64,000 bases of DNA from G963667675 sp964291545 (lineage in GTDB: Bacteria; Chloroflexota; Dehalococcoidia; Lucifugimonadales; UBA3495): positions 992,001-1,056,000 of the forward strand of contig OZ219860.1 in assembly GCA_964291545.2 (NCBI GenBank). Direction: 5' to 3'. The translations under genes and the position numbers were made by a program. Positions 50,733 to 60,900 of this stretch are shown in pieces. A model generated the notes under the pieces. The model did no database searches. It saw only the letters and a program-made list of their open reading frames with translations, and had not been told where the DNA came from. Each line of letters begins with the position of its first letter. Position 1 is the stretch's first letter.

Positions 50733-51298
50733 TTCCGTCGATGGACGCGGCCAGGGCCGTAAACTTCCACCGGAAAGACGCTGTGGTGGTTGCTACCTCG
50801 TCGGCGCTGCGGGAGTGGTGCCTGGTGTCACAACGCAGGGACCTGGACGTGGACCTGAAGGATTGCATGGACCGGGCGCCGGCGGTGGGATTGGGTCTCG
50901 CCCTGGCCCAACCCGGCGGCAAGGTGCTGGTGCTGGACTGCGACGCCACCCTGCGGACGGACTTAGGGGGTCTGGCTACTATCGGCGAGTCCAAGCCGGG
51001 CAACCTGGTTCACCTGGTCTTCGACGACGGCTCACACCGGTCCACCCAGGGCATGCCCATCAAAGAGTTGGACAACCTGGACTTCCAAGCCATGGCCAGC
51101 GGCGCCGGCTACGCCAAGACCTACCGGTTCGACCAATTGGAGGAGTTGCTCATCGGTCTGGAGGAGGCAATGGCGCAGGAAGGCCCGGTATTCGTACTGG
51201 TGAAAGTGAGCAGGGACGGCGAGGCGCCGCCCATGCCGGAACGAAGCATGGCAGAGGGCTGGAACGAGGTGCGGAACGTCCTTGCGGGGAGAGGCTGA
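50729..51298 (+). CDS. ComE-like paralogue with lost cofactor motif
   Basis: 189 residues from TTG 50729 (ATG 50741 is an alternative). Aligns over its length with the ComE-like protein at 49787, but the GDG motif has become C71-D72-A73 and the Mg/TPP Asn is D100 (VFDDGSHR for VFDNGIYA). It is therefore unlikely to bind TPP. AGAGGGGG precedes TTG, and the start overlaps the small membrane protein stop (TTGA). It probably serves as a structural or regulatory partner of the active enzyme. Confidence 0.78.
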   Translation: MIPSMDAARAVNFHRKDAVVVATSSALREWCLVSQRRDLDVDLKDCMDRAPAVGLGLALAQPGGKVLVLDCDATLRTDLGGLATIGESKPGNLVHLVFDDGSHRSTQGMPIKELDNLDFQAMASGAGYAKTYRFDQLEELLIGLEEAMAQEGPVFVLVKVSRDGEAPPMPERSMAEGWNEVRNVLAGRG

Positions 51299-51299
51299 C

Positions 51300-52058
51300 C
51301 TAGTCCTCGGCGCCGGTGCGGACCAGGATCTGGTGGGCCACGTTGTAGCCGATGGACATGGTGTCCCGTTGGGTCGCAACTTGCAACACTCCCAAGTACG
51401 GAGCGGCTTCCACGACCTTGATTTCTTGATCGGGGACAATAGAGGCGTCCACCAGGAAGTGCAGGAGCTTGGTGTCTTCCTCAGGCACCCGGGCGACAAC
51501 GTAGGTCACGTCGGGCGTCGCCTCGTCCAAAGTTAGGGAGTTGGCGGGCACCCGGGGCTCGCCGGAGCCCGGAATGGGGCGTCCGAAGGGTGAGCGGGTG
51601 GGGTGGTTCAGGCGCTCGGCCAGCTTCTCCTCCAGTTCAGGTGACATGCCGTGTTCCAGCCGGTGGGCCTGGGTGTGGGCCTGGTAAAGCTCCATTCCCA
51701 GCAGGCGCACCACCAGCCATTCGGCCAAACGGTGCCTGCGGGCGATGTCTTCGGCGCCCTCGACACCCTTCCTGGTCAACCTGATGCACTTGTCCTGGCC
51801 GACCTCCACCAAAGCCTGGCGCTGCATTCGGCGGACCATGCCGGTCACCGATGGGACAGAGGTGCCCAGGCCCTCCGCCGACGGCAACTTCCTGAGGGTG
51901 TCGGTCAGTTGGGTGATGGTGGGAGGCATCTCCGGGTCGTCTTCCCACATCTTGTAAAGGGTCAACAGGTAGTTTTCAGTGCCTGACGACAACCGTTCAT
52001 AGGCCAGGTCCGCTGCAGCTATCGTGGTCCGTTTCGCCGTTCTTGTTCGAGTAGCCAT
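51300..52058 (-). CDS. DtxR/MntR-family metal-dependent repressor
   Basis: 252 residues. Winged HTH at about 20-95 (LSSGTENYLLTLYKMWED, VPSVTGMVRRMQRQALVEV), then the metal-binding/dimerisation domain with HRLAEWLVVRLLGMELYQAHTQAHRLEHGMSPELEEKL. A FeoA/SH3-like C-terminal domain (PFGRPIPGSG to the end) follows. With Fe2+ or Mn2+ bound it represses uptake genes. Its ATG overlaps the ABC ATPase stop (TAATG), so the two are co-transcribed. Iron control of the ABC importer is the natural reading. Confidence 0.9.
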   Translation of the reverse strand: MATRTRTAKRTTIAAADLAYERLSSGTENYLLTLYKMWEDDPEMPPTITQLTDTLRKLPSAEGLGTSVPSVTGMVRRMQRQALVEVGQDKCIRLTRKGVEGAEDIARRHRLAEWLVVRLLGMELYQAHTQAHRLEHGMSPELEEKLAERLNHPTRSPFGRPIPGSGEPRVPANSLTLDEATPDVTYVVARVPEEDTKLLHFLVDASIVPDQEIKVVEAAPYLGVLQVATQRDTMSIGYNVAHQILVRTGAED

Positions 52059-53206
52059 TAAACGTCCTGAGAGTTTGGGGCTGCCCCATCGAGGAAGGGT
52101 TTCAACATATGGTCGTGGCGGACCTTGACGCCCACTGTCTCGCCAACCTGGTATTCAGCCGTATGCGGCATCAGGCAGCGCACCGTGTTTCCTGACGGGA
52201 GCCCCACCTTATAGATGAAAAAGGCGCCCCGGAATTCCCGTTCGATGACTGTACCCTGCTCATTGGCCGACGGATAGCAGTCCAGGCAATCGGGACGGAC
52301 CATCACCTCCAATATTGAATCCACGGGCTCGCGGCCGTGTTCTTCCGGGCTAGGGCCCCAGTTGGACTGCCAGGCCACCGAACCCACCTCGGTGACCAGC
52401 CTGCCGTCAATTTTTGAGGCGGGCAGAAAGTCCACCATGCCGATGAATTGGGCCACGAACCGGGAGGAAGGACTGCCGAACATTTCCTTGGGAGAACCGG
52501 TCTGCTCCAGCCGGCCCTGGTTCATAACGGCGACGGTGTCTCCAACGAACAGGGCTTCCTCTTGGTCGTGGGTGACAAAGACGGTGGTGGTGCGGCTGGC
52601 CCGGATGATCTTCAGTACGTCCCGCCTCACTTGGTCGCGCAGCTTGGCGTCCAGGTTGGCGAAGGGTTCGTCCAGGAGCAGGATTCCGGGCTGGGGGGCC
52701 AGCGCCCGTCCCAAGGCCACGCGCTGCTGCTGCCCACCCGATAGCTCGTGGGGCATGCGGTGACGCAGGTCGGTCAGCCCAATGAGGTCCAGTACATCGT
52801 CCACCCTGCCGTTCTGCTGGTCCTTTCGGCCTAGGCCGAACGCTATATTGCGCTCCACGCTAAGGTGAGGGAAAAGCGCTCCTTCCTGGAACACCATACC
52901 CACCCGGCGATTTTCCGGAGCAACGAAGAAGCCATCGCCACTGACTACCCGGCCCGCCAATGAAATCGCGCCGGCATCAGGCTGTTCGAACCCGGCAATG
53001 AGGCGAAGAGCGGTGGTCTTGCCGCAGCCGCTGGGCCCCAACAGGGCCAACACCTGGCCGGCGGATACGGAGAGGTCTAAGCGATGTAGGGCCTGTACCT
53101 CTCCAAAGGACTTGGAGAGGCCGCGGCATTCCAGAGCGGGGTGATTGTCGGTGATTGCCAAAGGCGGATTGCCGTGGTCCGGGGATACGTTAAATTGGGT
53201 CTGCAT
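52058..53206 (-). CDS. Fe3+-type ABC transporter ATP-binding protein
   Basis: 382 residues from ATG 53206. Walker A LGPSGCGKTT, signature LSGGQQQRVALGRAL, Walker B ILLLDEPFANLD, H-loop FVTHDQEEA. The C-terminal 130 residues form a TOBE-type regulatory domain. The FbpC/PotA group imports Fe3+ or polyamines. With a DtxR gene downstream and a permease (53897) divergent, iron is likely. No substrate-binding gene is adjacent. Confidence 0.9.
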   Translation of the reverse strand: MQTQFNVSPDHGNPPLAITDNHPALECRGLSKSFGEVQALHRLDLSVSAGQVLALLGPSGCGKTTALRLIAGFEQPDAGAISLAGRVVSGDGFFVAPENRRVGMVFQEGALFPHLSVERNIAFGLGRKDQQNGRVDDVLDLIGLTDLRHRMPHELSGGQQQRVALGRALAPQPGILLLDEPFANLDAKLRDQVRRDVLKIIRASRTTTVFVTHDQEEALFVGDTVAVMNQGRLEQTGSPKEMFGSPSSRFVAQFIGMVDFLPASKIDGRLVTEVGSVAWQSNWGPSPEEHGREPVDSILEVMVRPDCLDCYPSANEQGTVIEREFRGAFFIYKVGLPSGNTVRCLMPHTAEYQVGETVGVKVRHDHMLKPFLDGAAPNSQDV

Positions 53207-53896
53207 CAACGACGCGCCACCTTATGCAGTAGAGTTGTTCCCATTTGCGCCGGCGAGTAGTCGGCAGGCTTACCTAACCGCTGCTGTTCGCCTGTACACT
53301 CCATCAACCTAACTGTGGCTAATCCGGGCAGTAGTGTAGACACGCACAGCCACTTTGTCAATACTTTCACAATATGGTTTGGCAAGGCGAACCGCCAACC
53401 CCGGCAAAGACACTTCGCTATCGCCTCTAATCCCGCTACTCCGCTGGCGTTGCTCCGTACGCCAGCAACCTGATTGACGTTGGCTGTTTTTCCAGATTAG
53501 GGTACACGCATATCTTCAGGAAATTATAGCATATTTTATGTCAACGTTTACACAGGATTATTTGAGGCATACACTGTCCTAACCAGACCAACCAAGGACC
53601 TTTTAATCTCTGAGCTGCCGCCCATACAGGTGTCCAATTGATACAACGGGCCTTGCCGGCGTCCAGCCTTTTCCCCACAATTGAAGCGGTATTTTTACGA
53701 CTATTCGGTGACTCTTGGACCACGAACCACTACAACCCCCAGTCCCAATCGCATCGACGCCGGGTCGCCCGCCAGTCCGCGCCATGGTGCTACTCGACGG
53801 CTCGCCGAGCAATAGCAGCCTGAGGGGCCGGGAAACCGGCAGGATTTAGCTACGCCATCGATTCCGACATACAAGGCTGTTTTTTCCGGCCTGCGA
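53207..53896. promoter_or_regulatory. Long divergent intergenic region of the Fe-type ABC genes
   Basis: About 690 bases without a supported gene. AT-rich at 53500-53580. On the plus strand TTTACA (53547-53552), a 17-base spacer and TACACT (53570-53575) can serve the permease gene. AGGCTTACCTAA at 53266-53277 matches the right half of the DtxR/IdeR box and is 60 bases from the ATPase start; the left half is not matched. Confidence 0.45.
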
Positions 53897-55474
53897 TTGT
53901 TTAACCGAGGAGATCGGCCCCCGGCTGTTGTCTGGGTCCCCGCCATTGCGGTGGCGGGGGCGGCGCTGCTGCCGTTGGTATACCTCGTGGTGCGCACGTT
54001 GGGAGCCGGGCCCGAGACCTGGGACGTGCTTTTCCGGCTGCGGGTGCTGGAGATACTGGGGCGCACCGTGCTGCTGGTGGCGGCAGTCGCCGCAGGGTCC
54101 ATCGCTCTGGCCGTCCCCCTGGCCTGGTTGACCGTCCGCACCAACCTTCCCTTCCGCAACGTCTGGGCGGTGTTGACTGCCCTTCCCCTGGTGATACCCA
54201 GCTACATAGGCGGCTTTATCGTCGTGTCCGCCCTGGGGCCCAAGGGGATGTTGCAACGGCTGCTGGAAGGGCCACTGGGGATAGACCGCCTGCCCGAAAT
54301 CTACGGCTTCCCCGGAGCTTTACTGACCCTGGTATTCCTGAGCTACCCTTACGTACTGATTACGGTGCGAGCGGGCTTGAGGCGCATGGACAAGTCCCTG
54401 GAAGAAAGCTCCCGAGGCCTGGGGCACAACCCGTGGTCCACTTTCTTCCGGGTGGTGGTACCCCAACTCCGGCCTTCCATCGCGGCGGGAGCGTTGCTGG
54501 TGGGCCTCTACACCCTAAGCGACTTCGGAGCGGTGTCGCTGCTGCGCTACGAGACATTCACCTGGGCGATTTTTGTGCAGTACGAATCGGCGCTGGACCG
54601 GATTATCGGGGCCGCAATGTCCCTGGTGCTGGTGGCCTTGGCGCTGGGCATAGTGGCCGCCGAAGCCCTGACCCGCGGGGGCGGCGCCAGGTACTTCACC
54701 AGCGGCTCGGGGACGCCCAGGCCCGCCACACCGGTGCAGCTTGGCCGCTGGCGCTGGCCGTCGCTGATTTTCTGCGCCGCCGTGGTCTCCGCAGGGCTGG
54801 TGTTTCCCATTTCGATACTGGGTTACTGGTTGTTCAGGGGTGTCTCGGCAGGAGAACCATTCTTGATACAGTGGGGGGCCGCTTGGAACTCGCTGTACGT
54901 TTCGGCCCTGGCGGCCGCGGTCGCGGTGGCCGCGGCTTTGCCGTTGGCAGCCCTCTCCGTACGCAGCCCGGGTATTTTCAGCAGCCTGCTGGAAAGGGCA
55001 ACCTACATCGCCTTCGCCCTTCCGGGTATCGCCGTCGGGCTGTCGCTGGTGTTCTTCGGCGTCAACTACCTCCCGTCGGTGTATCAGACCGTGGGGATGC
55101 TGGTATTCGCCTATGTCGTCCTGTTTCTTTCTCCCGCTATCGGCGCGGCCAGGACGTCTCTGCTGCAAGTTAGTCCCCGCATGGAGGACGCCGCACGCAG
55201 CCTGGGACGAGGGCCCGTGGGCGTGTTCGCATCGGTAATACTGCCGTTGACTACTCCGGGCATCGCCGCCGGGGCAGCGTTGGTCTTTCTTCTGACCATG
55301 AAGGAGCTCCCGGCGACGCTGATACTGGCCCCTGTGGGTTTCAATACCCTGGCCACGTCGATATGGGCGGCATCGACGGAAGCCTTCTTTGCACGGGCCG
55401 CTGCGCCCGCCCTGCTGCTGATTCTAGTCTCGTCCATTCCACTTGGTTTTCTGATGCTACAGGAGCGCCGGTAG
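53897..55474 (+). CDS. Fe3+-type ABC transporter permease
   Basis: 525 residues, about 12 helices, two fused binding-protein-dependent permease domains as in FbpB. EAA-like loops are LEESSRGLGHNPWSTFFRVVVPQLRPSI (about 180) and MEDAARSLGRGPVGVFASVILPLTTPGI (about 440). TTG 53897 has no clear ribosome site; the open frame extends further upstream and the true start is uncertain. It is divergent from the ATPase, so the transporter is split across a 690-base control region. Substrate-binding protein not present here. Confidence 0.88.
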   Translation: MFNRGDRPPAVVWVPAIAVAGAALLPLVYLVVRTLGAGPETWDVLFRLRVLEILGRTVLLVAAVAAGSIALAVPLAWLTVRTNLPFRNVWAVLTALPLVIPSYIGGFIVVSALGPKGMLQRLLEGPLGIDRLPEIYGFPGALLTLVFLSYPYVLITVRAGLRRMDKSLEESSRGLGHNPWSTFFRVVVPQLRPSIAAGALLVGLYTLSDFGAVSLLRYETFTWAIFVQYESALDRIIGAAMSLVLVALALGIVAAEALTRGGGARYFTSGSGTPRPATPVQLGRWRWPSLIFCAAVVSAGLVFPISILGYWLFRGVSAGEPFLIQWGAAWNSLYVSALAAAVAVAAALPLAALSVRSPGIFSSLLERATYIAFALPGIAVGLSLVFFGVNYLPSVYQTVGMLVFAYVVLFLSPAIGAARTSLLQVSPRMEDAARSLGRGPVGVFASVILPLTTPGIAAGAALVFLLTMKELPATLILAPVGFNTLATSIWAASTEAFFARAAAPALLLILVSSIPLGFLMLQERR

Positions 55475-55647
55475 CGGCTGAGCCACCGCCGTGTCCGGTT
55501 GACTTGCCAAAGGGAGCCAAGTATCATAGTCCACGGCTTCAGAACCGGCCCGCGGGGCGGGATTTCAGGGTGAGCGAAAGGGTCGAGCCGGTCGGTTTCT
55601 CAGCATATTCCAGGCCGTTCCACCACTAATTCTCAAGGAGGGACCCA

Positions 55648-56019
55648 GTGAAGAAGGTAACCATCAACGACATGCCCAAAGAGCCAACTCCTATGACCGG
55701 CGGCCTCATGACCGGCACCCAGGTCTACAGGCAGCGCATCTTCAACCCCGGCGACAGCCAGAACTTCAGCTTCGGCATCGTCCATTTCGACGCCGGCTCA
55801 CGGAACAAGTTCCACAAGCATTCCGGCGACCAGATATTGGTGATCACGCAAGGCACCGGAAAGGTGGCTACAGATAATGAAACACTCAACGTCACCGAGG
55901 GCGACGTGATCCTCATTCCCGCCGGTGAGAACCACTGGCACGGGGCCCCGGACGACACGTCCATGGCCCACATTACCATCACCAAGGCCGACAGCGTTAC
56001 CGACCAGACCGAGCCGTAA
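55648..56019 (+). CDS. Single-domain cupin protein
   Basis: 123 residues from GTG 55648, with AAGGAGGG upstream. Cupin motif 1 FDAGSRNKFHKHSGDQILVITQG has H-x-H with D in place of the usual E, and motif 2 is PAGENHWHGAPDD. Such proteins bind a metal and act as isomerases, dioxygenases or sensors. No pathway context. Terminated directly at 56056. Confidence 0.87.
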   Translation: MKKVTINDMPKEPTPMTGGLMTGTQVYRQRIFNPGDSQNFSFGIVHFDAGSRNKFHKHSGDQILVITQGTGKVATDNETLNVTEGDVILIPAGENHWHGAPDDTSMAHITITKADSVTDQTEP

Positions 56020-56055
56020 ACGGCCGCCTGGAACGCCGAACATCCCTGGATAGAC

Positions 56056-56085
56056 AAGGGCGCCGCATGAGCGGCGCCCTTTTTC
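56056..56085 (+). terminator. Intrinsic terminator of the cupin gene
   Basis: AAGGGCGCCGC (56056-56066), loop ATGA, GCGGCGCCCTT (56071-56081), then TTTCTA. Strong. Confidence 0.9.
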
Positions 56086-56150
56086 TATTGCCGGCGTTCT
56101 CCTCGGTCTTCGAGGCTTATAGCGGATTGAATTTCCGGACGGGTTGATTG

Positions 56151-57068
56151 TCAGTCCGCTGTTCCAGGCTCTCCAACGTCGGGGGACGCCGCCGCTCTTT
56201 GCCGGCCGGCCAGAGCCAACTGTCCCCTGAGGTTCACGTAGGCCATGACGAAGGCGAACAAGGCCGCCTCCACCAGCACCACGGTGGCCCCGGAGGAAAT
56301 GTCCACATAGTAGCTGACGTATATTCCCGCAAAACCGCACACCGCTCCTATGCCAGTAGACAGGAGCACCACGTTCCTGAAACTGTCGCTGAGCAGCCGG
56401 GCGATGATGGGGGGTATCACGGTAGCGCCGGCGATGAGCAGCACTCCCAACACCTGCATGGAAACGACTATCGTGCCGGCCAGCACCAGCGAGAAGAGGG
56501 TCTCGATCCAGCCGGTGGGCACTCCGTAGAAACGGGCGACTTCCACGTCGAAGGTGGCAAACAGGAAATGCTTGTAGCCGATGAACAGGACTAGGGCCGC
56601 TGCCCCCGTCACCACTGAGATAGCAGCAAGGTCTCCCCCGGTTACCCCCAGGATGTTGCCGAACAAAGCGGCGTCGAAGTCCCGGGTGAAAGACTTGTAG
56701 CGGCTTATGAGGACGATTCCTACGGCAAAGCTGGCCGTGGTAATCACTCCGATTGCTGCGTCGGCCCCGATTATCCTCTTCCGGGTGGTCAGGGCGATGA
56801 GTTGTGCGCACAGGAATCCCCAAACGGTCGCCCCGAGATAAAAATTGAAAGACATGACGTAGCTGGTCACCGCGCCGCCCAAGACAGCGTGGGACAGGCC
56901 ATGGCCTATATAGGCCATCCTGCGCAGGACGATGTACACGCCGATGAGACCGCACAGGCCGCCCACCAATGTGGCTGCGGCCAGTCCCCGGACAAAGAAT
57001 GGGAACTCGAAGGGTTCAAACAAGCTCAACTTCCTTTTCCGGTTCCGCCTCTGCGCCGGGTCCGGCAT
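56151..57068 (-). CDS. Zn/Mn-type ABC transporter permease
   Basis: 305 residues from ATG 57068; shorter TTG starts at 57029 or 57023 would reduce the 53-base overlap with the ATPase gene, and TTG 57023 has AAGGA eight bases upstream. About eight helices, ABC-3 family (ZnuB/MntB): RMAYIGHGLSHAVLGGA near the start and VLLIAGATVIPPIIARLLSDSF later. It forms the channel with the ATPase upstream. Last gene of the metal operon. Confidence 0.88.
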   Translation of the reverse strand: MPDPAQRRNRKRKLSLFEPFEFPFFVRGLAAATLVGGLCGLIGVYIVLRRMAYIGHGLSHAVLGGAVTSYVMSFNFYLGATVWGFLCAQLIALTTRKRIIGADAAIGVITTASFAVGIVLISRYKSFTRDFDAALFGNILGVTGGDLAAISVVTGAAALVLFIGYKHFLFATFDVEVARFYGVPTGWIETLFSLVLAGTIVVSMQVLGVLLIAGATVIPPIIARLLSDSFRNVVLLSTGIGAVCGFAGIYVSYYVDISSGATVVLVEAALFAFVMAYVNLRGQLALAGRQRAAASPDVGEPGTAD

Positions 57069-57897
57069 CCGCGCCCGCCGGCGGCTCGCTGCTGCGGCTA
57101 AACGAATGGGGGCTCTCGGCCACCAAAGTCATACCCTGATAGTGAATCACCGGCATCTCGGCGCCGTAGGTGCGCTTGAGCGTTTCGGGCGTTATGACGC
57201 TGGAGGGCGGCCCCTCGGCCAGGACTTTTCCGTTCATGCAAATTACCCAGGGCAGATGAACCGCGACTGCGTTTATCTCGTGGGTGGTCATGATGATGGT
57301 AATGCCCTGGTGATTAATCTCGTGGAGCAGGTGCATCACGTCGTCCCTGGTCTTCATGTCCACGCCTGACGTCGGCTCGTCCAGCAGCAGTATCCGGGGG
57401 CCGCTGACCAGGGCCCTGGCCAGGAACACCCGCTGCTGCTGCCCCCCCGACAACTCTCTTATGTGGCGGGGCGCCAGATGGGATATGCCCAGCCGCTCCA
57501 TCATCTCGTCGGCCAGCATCCGGTCCTGCCGCCCATACCACGGAAGGAACCGGCTGTCCATGGTGCGGCCCATCATCACCGCCTCTCGGACCGTCACCGG
57601 GAAGTTCCAGTCGATGGTCTCCAATTGGGGCACGTACCCGACCCTGGGCCGTGTCCGCCCCGTGGAAGTACCCTCTACCAGCACCTGACCCCGATAGACG
57701 TCCACGGCTCCCAGGACCGTCCTGAGCAGCGTAGTCTTACCGGACCCGCTGGGACCCAGCAGTCCCACGAAATCCCCCGGCATGATGTCCAGGCTTACCC
57801 TGGAAAGCACTTCCTGCTTGCCGTAGCCGCAGGAAACATCATCCAACCGGACTATCGCTTCTCCCTGGTCCCTTTCATGGGGCAGTGGATGTAACAT
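57016..57897 (-). CDS. Zn/Mn-type ABC transporter ATP-binding protein
   Basis: 293 residues. Walker A LGPSGSGKTT, signature LSGGQQQRVFLARAL, Walker B ILLLDEPTSGVD, and MTTHEINAVA. ZnuC/MntA-like; YGKQEVLSRVSLDIMPGDF is the A-loop region. It drives import of Zn2+ or Mn2+ with the permease, and its stop overlaps the permease gene. C-terminal tail is acidic (EAEPEKEVEL). Confidence 0.9.
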   Translation of the reverse strand: MLHPLPHERDQGEAIVRLDDVSCGYGKQEVLSRVSLDIMPGDFVGLLGPSGSGKTTLLRTVLGAVDVYRGQVLVEGTSTGRTRPRVGYVPQLETIDWNFPVTVREAVMMGRTMDSRFLPWYGRQDRMLADEMMERLGISHLAPRHIRELSGGQQQRVFLARALVSGPRILLLDEPTSGVDMKTRDDVMHLLHEINHQGITIIMTTHEINAVAVHLPWVICMNGKVLAEGPPSSVITPETLKRTYGAEMPVIHYQGMTLVAESPHSFSRSSEPPAGADAGPGAEAEPEKEVELV

Positions 57898-57923
57898 GTT
57901 TCCCCTTATATGAACGGATTGGG

Positions 57924-60900
57924 CTAGTTACCCGGGCTCCGGCCGGACTCAGGCGAGTAAAGGCCGGCCCCGGACTGTCCATTGGACCCCTGGGCAGACA
58001 CGAGCTGGGTGGCCACCAACTGGGCGTACAGTCCCTGGCGTTCCAGAAGCTCCTGGTGGTTGCCCTGGTCGACCAGTCGCCCGTTGTCCAGGACGACGAT
58101 AGTGTGGGCATCCCGGATGGTCGACAAGCGGTGGGCTATGACCAAGGTGGTGCGCCCTTCCATCAACCGCGAGAGGGCCTGGCGGACCTGCTGCTCATTG
58201 ACCGCATCCAGGTGGGACGTGGCCTCGTCCAGCACCAGCACCGGGGCGTTCTTCAGCAGCGCCCGGGCAATGGATATCCGCTGCCGTTGCCCCCCGGACA
58301 ACTGCATTCCCCGCTCTCCAACCAACGTGTCGTACCCATCGGGGAAGGAGGTTATGAAGTCGTGGGCGTTGGCCTGCCTGGCCGCTTCTTCGATGGCATC
58401 GCCCCCCGCATCCGGCCGCCCCAGCCTGAGGTTTTCCATGATGCTGGTGTTGAACAAGTACGTGTCCTGGGTGACCAGGGCGATTTGTTCCCGGAGACGG
58501 TCCAAGCGGAACTCCCGCAGGTCGTGGTCATCCAATAGAATACGGCCCTGGGTGGGATCCCAAAAACGCATCAGCAGGTTGACGCAGGTGGTCTTGCCCG
58601 CCCCAGACCTTCCTACCAAGGCAACGGTATGACCCGGTTGGGCTGTGAAGCTGACGTCGCTCACTGCTTGCGGCTCACCCGGCCCGTAAGAAAAGCCCAC
58701 GGTCTCGAAGTGAATCGCCGGAGCGGAGGAAGCCCGGCCATTGTTGGCGGCGGAAACTCCCGGGCCGTCTTCCACCAGGACGGGCTCGTCATGGATGGCG
58801 AACAGGCGGCGAGCAGCGGCCAGCGTCTCCATCAACTGCTTCATGGTCCTGGAAATGTCGGCAATGGGGGCAAAGGCCGCAATGGAAAGCACCACGGCCA
58901 GAATCAGTTGCGGACGGGTTATGTCGCCCTGGATTCTGAACCATAGGCTAAGAGCCAGGACGGCCAGCCCTCCCAGTGCGGTCATGGCCTCGATGAACCC
59001 CAACTGGAAGGCCCGCTCTTTCAGGAACCGCAGTTGCACCTGGGCAAATCGCCATCCGTTGCTGACCATCTCGGCCGTGCGGGACTTGCCTTGCCCGAAG
59101 GCCAATATCTCCCTCATCCCCTGGATGCTGGCCACCACGTAAGCGTGCAAGTCGCCGATTTGCCCCCGGACTTCATCGCCCAGCCGTTCCGACCTCTTCT
59201 GGGCAAAGAATGGGCTGAATGCCACCGCCAACAGGAAGGGGGCCAACACCAGGGCTAGGGGCCAGGCGATTATCGCCAGGGTGACCAGCACCGCCGCAGG
59301 GATTAACGCCGCGACGACTATGGGCGTGATGGTGTGGCCAAAGAAGAACTCCAGCGTTTCCAGGTCGCTGCCAACGACGCTGACCAGGTCGCCCGACTTT
59401 CTGCGCACCAAATACGCCGGCGCCAGGGGGTCCAGCTTGGTGTACAGGTCCAGGCGCATCTCGGCCAACAACTTGTAGGCCAGGTCATGGGACCTCCACG
59501 ACTCGGCCCAGACGAAGAACGCGACCAGGGGAACGAAGACGCCCAGCAACACCAACACCACCGTCAGGCTTCCCCCGGTAATCACCTGTGCGACCAGCAA
59601 TGCGCTGATGACCGCCAACCCGATGATGGAGCCGTGATGACCCAGGCCCAGGAAGAATGTGAGCCCTAACTGGGTCCACCAGGGCCTTACCAGGGAAAGC
59701 AACCGCGCCCAAACCGTGAACATCCCCAGATGTCCAGCGGACGGCATCTCCTCGGTCTGATCGGGTATGGAACCACTGGCCTGCGCAACTTCCCCCGCCT
59801 GGGACCCCCCGTCTTGCCCGCCGTCTACAGCCTGCCGGTCAAGGATCGCAACAATGCTTCGATGGGCCGCGGACTCCTGCTGCTGGGCCATGAGCGCGGC
59901 GTAGGTCCCTCCCGCTGACGCCAACTCCTGGTGACTGCCCGACTCGACCAGTCTGCCCTCGTCCAGCACCAGGATGCGGTCGGCGTTGACCACGCTGGAC
60001 AGGCGGTGGGCAATAATCATGGTGGTCCGGCCTTGCATGAGCCGTTCCAATGCTTCTCGGATTACCGCCTCGTTCTCGGCGTCCACGCTGGAAAGGGCCT
60101 CGTCCAAAACCAGGATGGGGGCGTCTTTCAAAAGCGCTCTGGCGATGGCGATACGTTGTTTTTCGCCGCCGGAGAGCCGCACGGCCCGTTCGCCGACAAT
60201 GGTGTCGTAACCCGCGGGCAAGTCGAGGATGAACTGGTGGGCGTTGGCGGCCCGGGCCGCGGCCTCCAACTGTTCCTGGGTCGCTTCAGGGTTGCCAAAC
60301 CGCAGATTGTCCGCAACCGTGCCGTGGAACAAGTAGGTGTCTTGGGTCACAACAGCGACGTGGCGGCGCAGCAACTCCAGCGGCGTCTCCCTAACGTCGC
60401 GCCCGCCCAACAGCACCCTGCCCTTCTGCGGGTCGTAGAACCGAAGGATCAGCGACAGCACCGTGGACTTCCCGGCGCCGCTGGCCCCGACCAGTCCCAG
60501 GGTCTCTCCCGCTTTCAATTCGAAGGACACTCCCAGCAGCGCCGGCCGGTGTCCCTGGTTGTATGCGAATTCAACGTTCTCAAAACGTATCTCCGGGGCC
60601 AGCGGGGCCACCTCTTCCGCCTGGTCCTCCGGTGACCGGGCGGGGTCCTTGACCTCCACCGGCGAGTCCATGATATTGAAAATCCCGTCGGCGGCCGCCA
60701 TCGCCATCAATCCAGAGTGGTACTGCCTGGCCAGTTCCTGCAGCGGCCGGAACAGTTCGGCTCCCAGCATGAGCACAATCAACAGCGGCCGCAGTTCCAA
60801 AGTGCCGTCTTCCACCCGCAGCGCGCCGGAGACCAGGGCCGTCGTGGTCCCGGCCGCTATGCCAAACAGGGTGATGGCGTTGGTGGCGGAGTCGGCGGCG

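Noticed and set aside
53541..53723. Short frame on the minus strand in the 690-base gap
   Set aside because: No ribosome site, no family likeness, and an AT-rich control region covers part of it.
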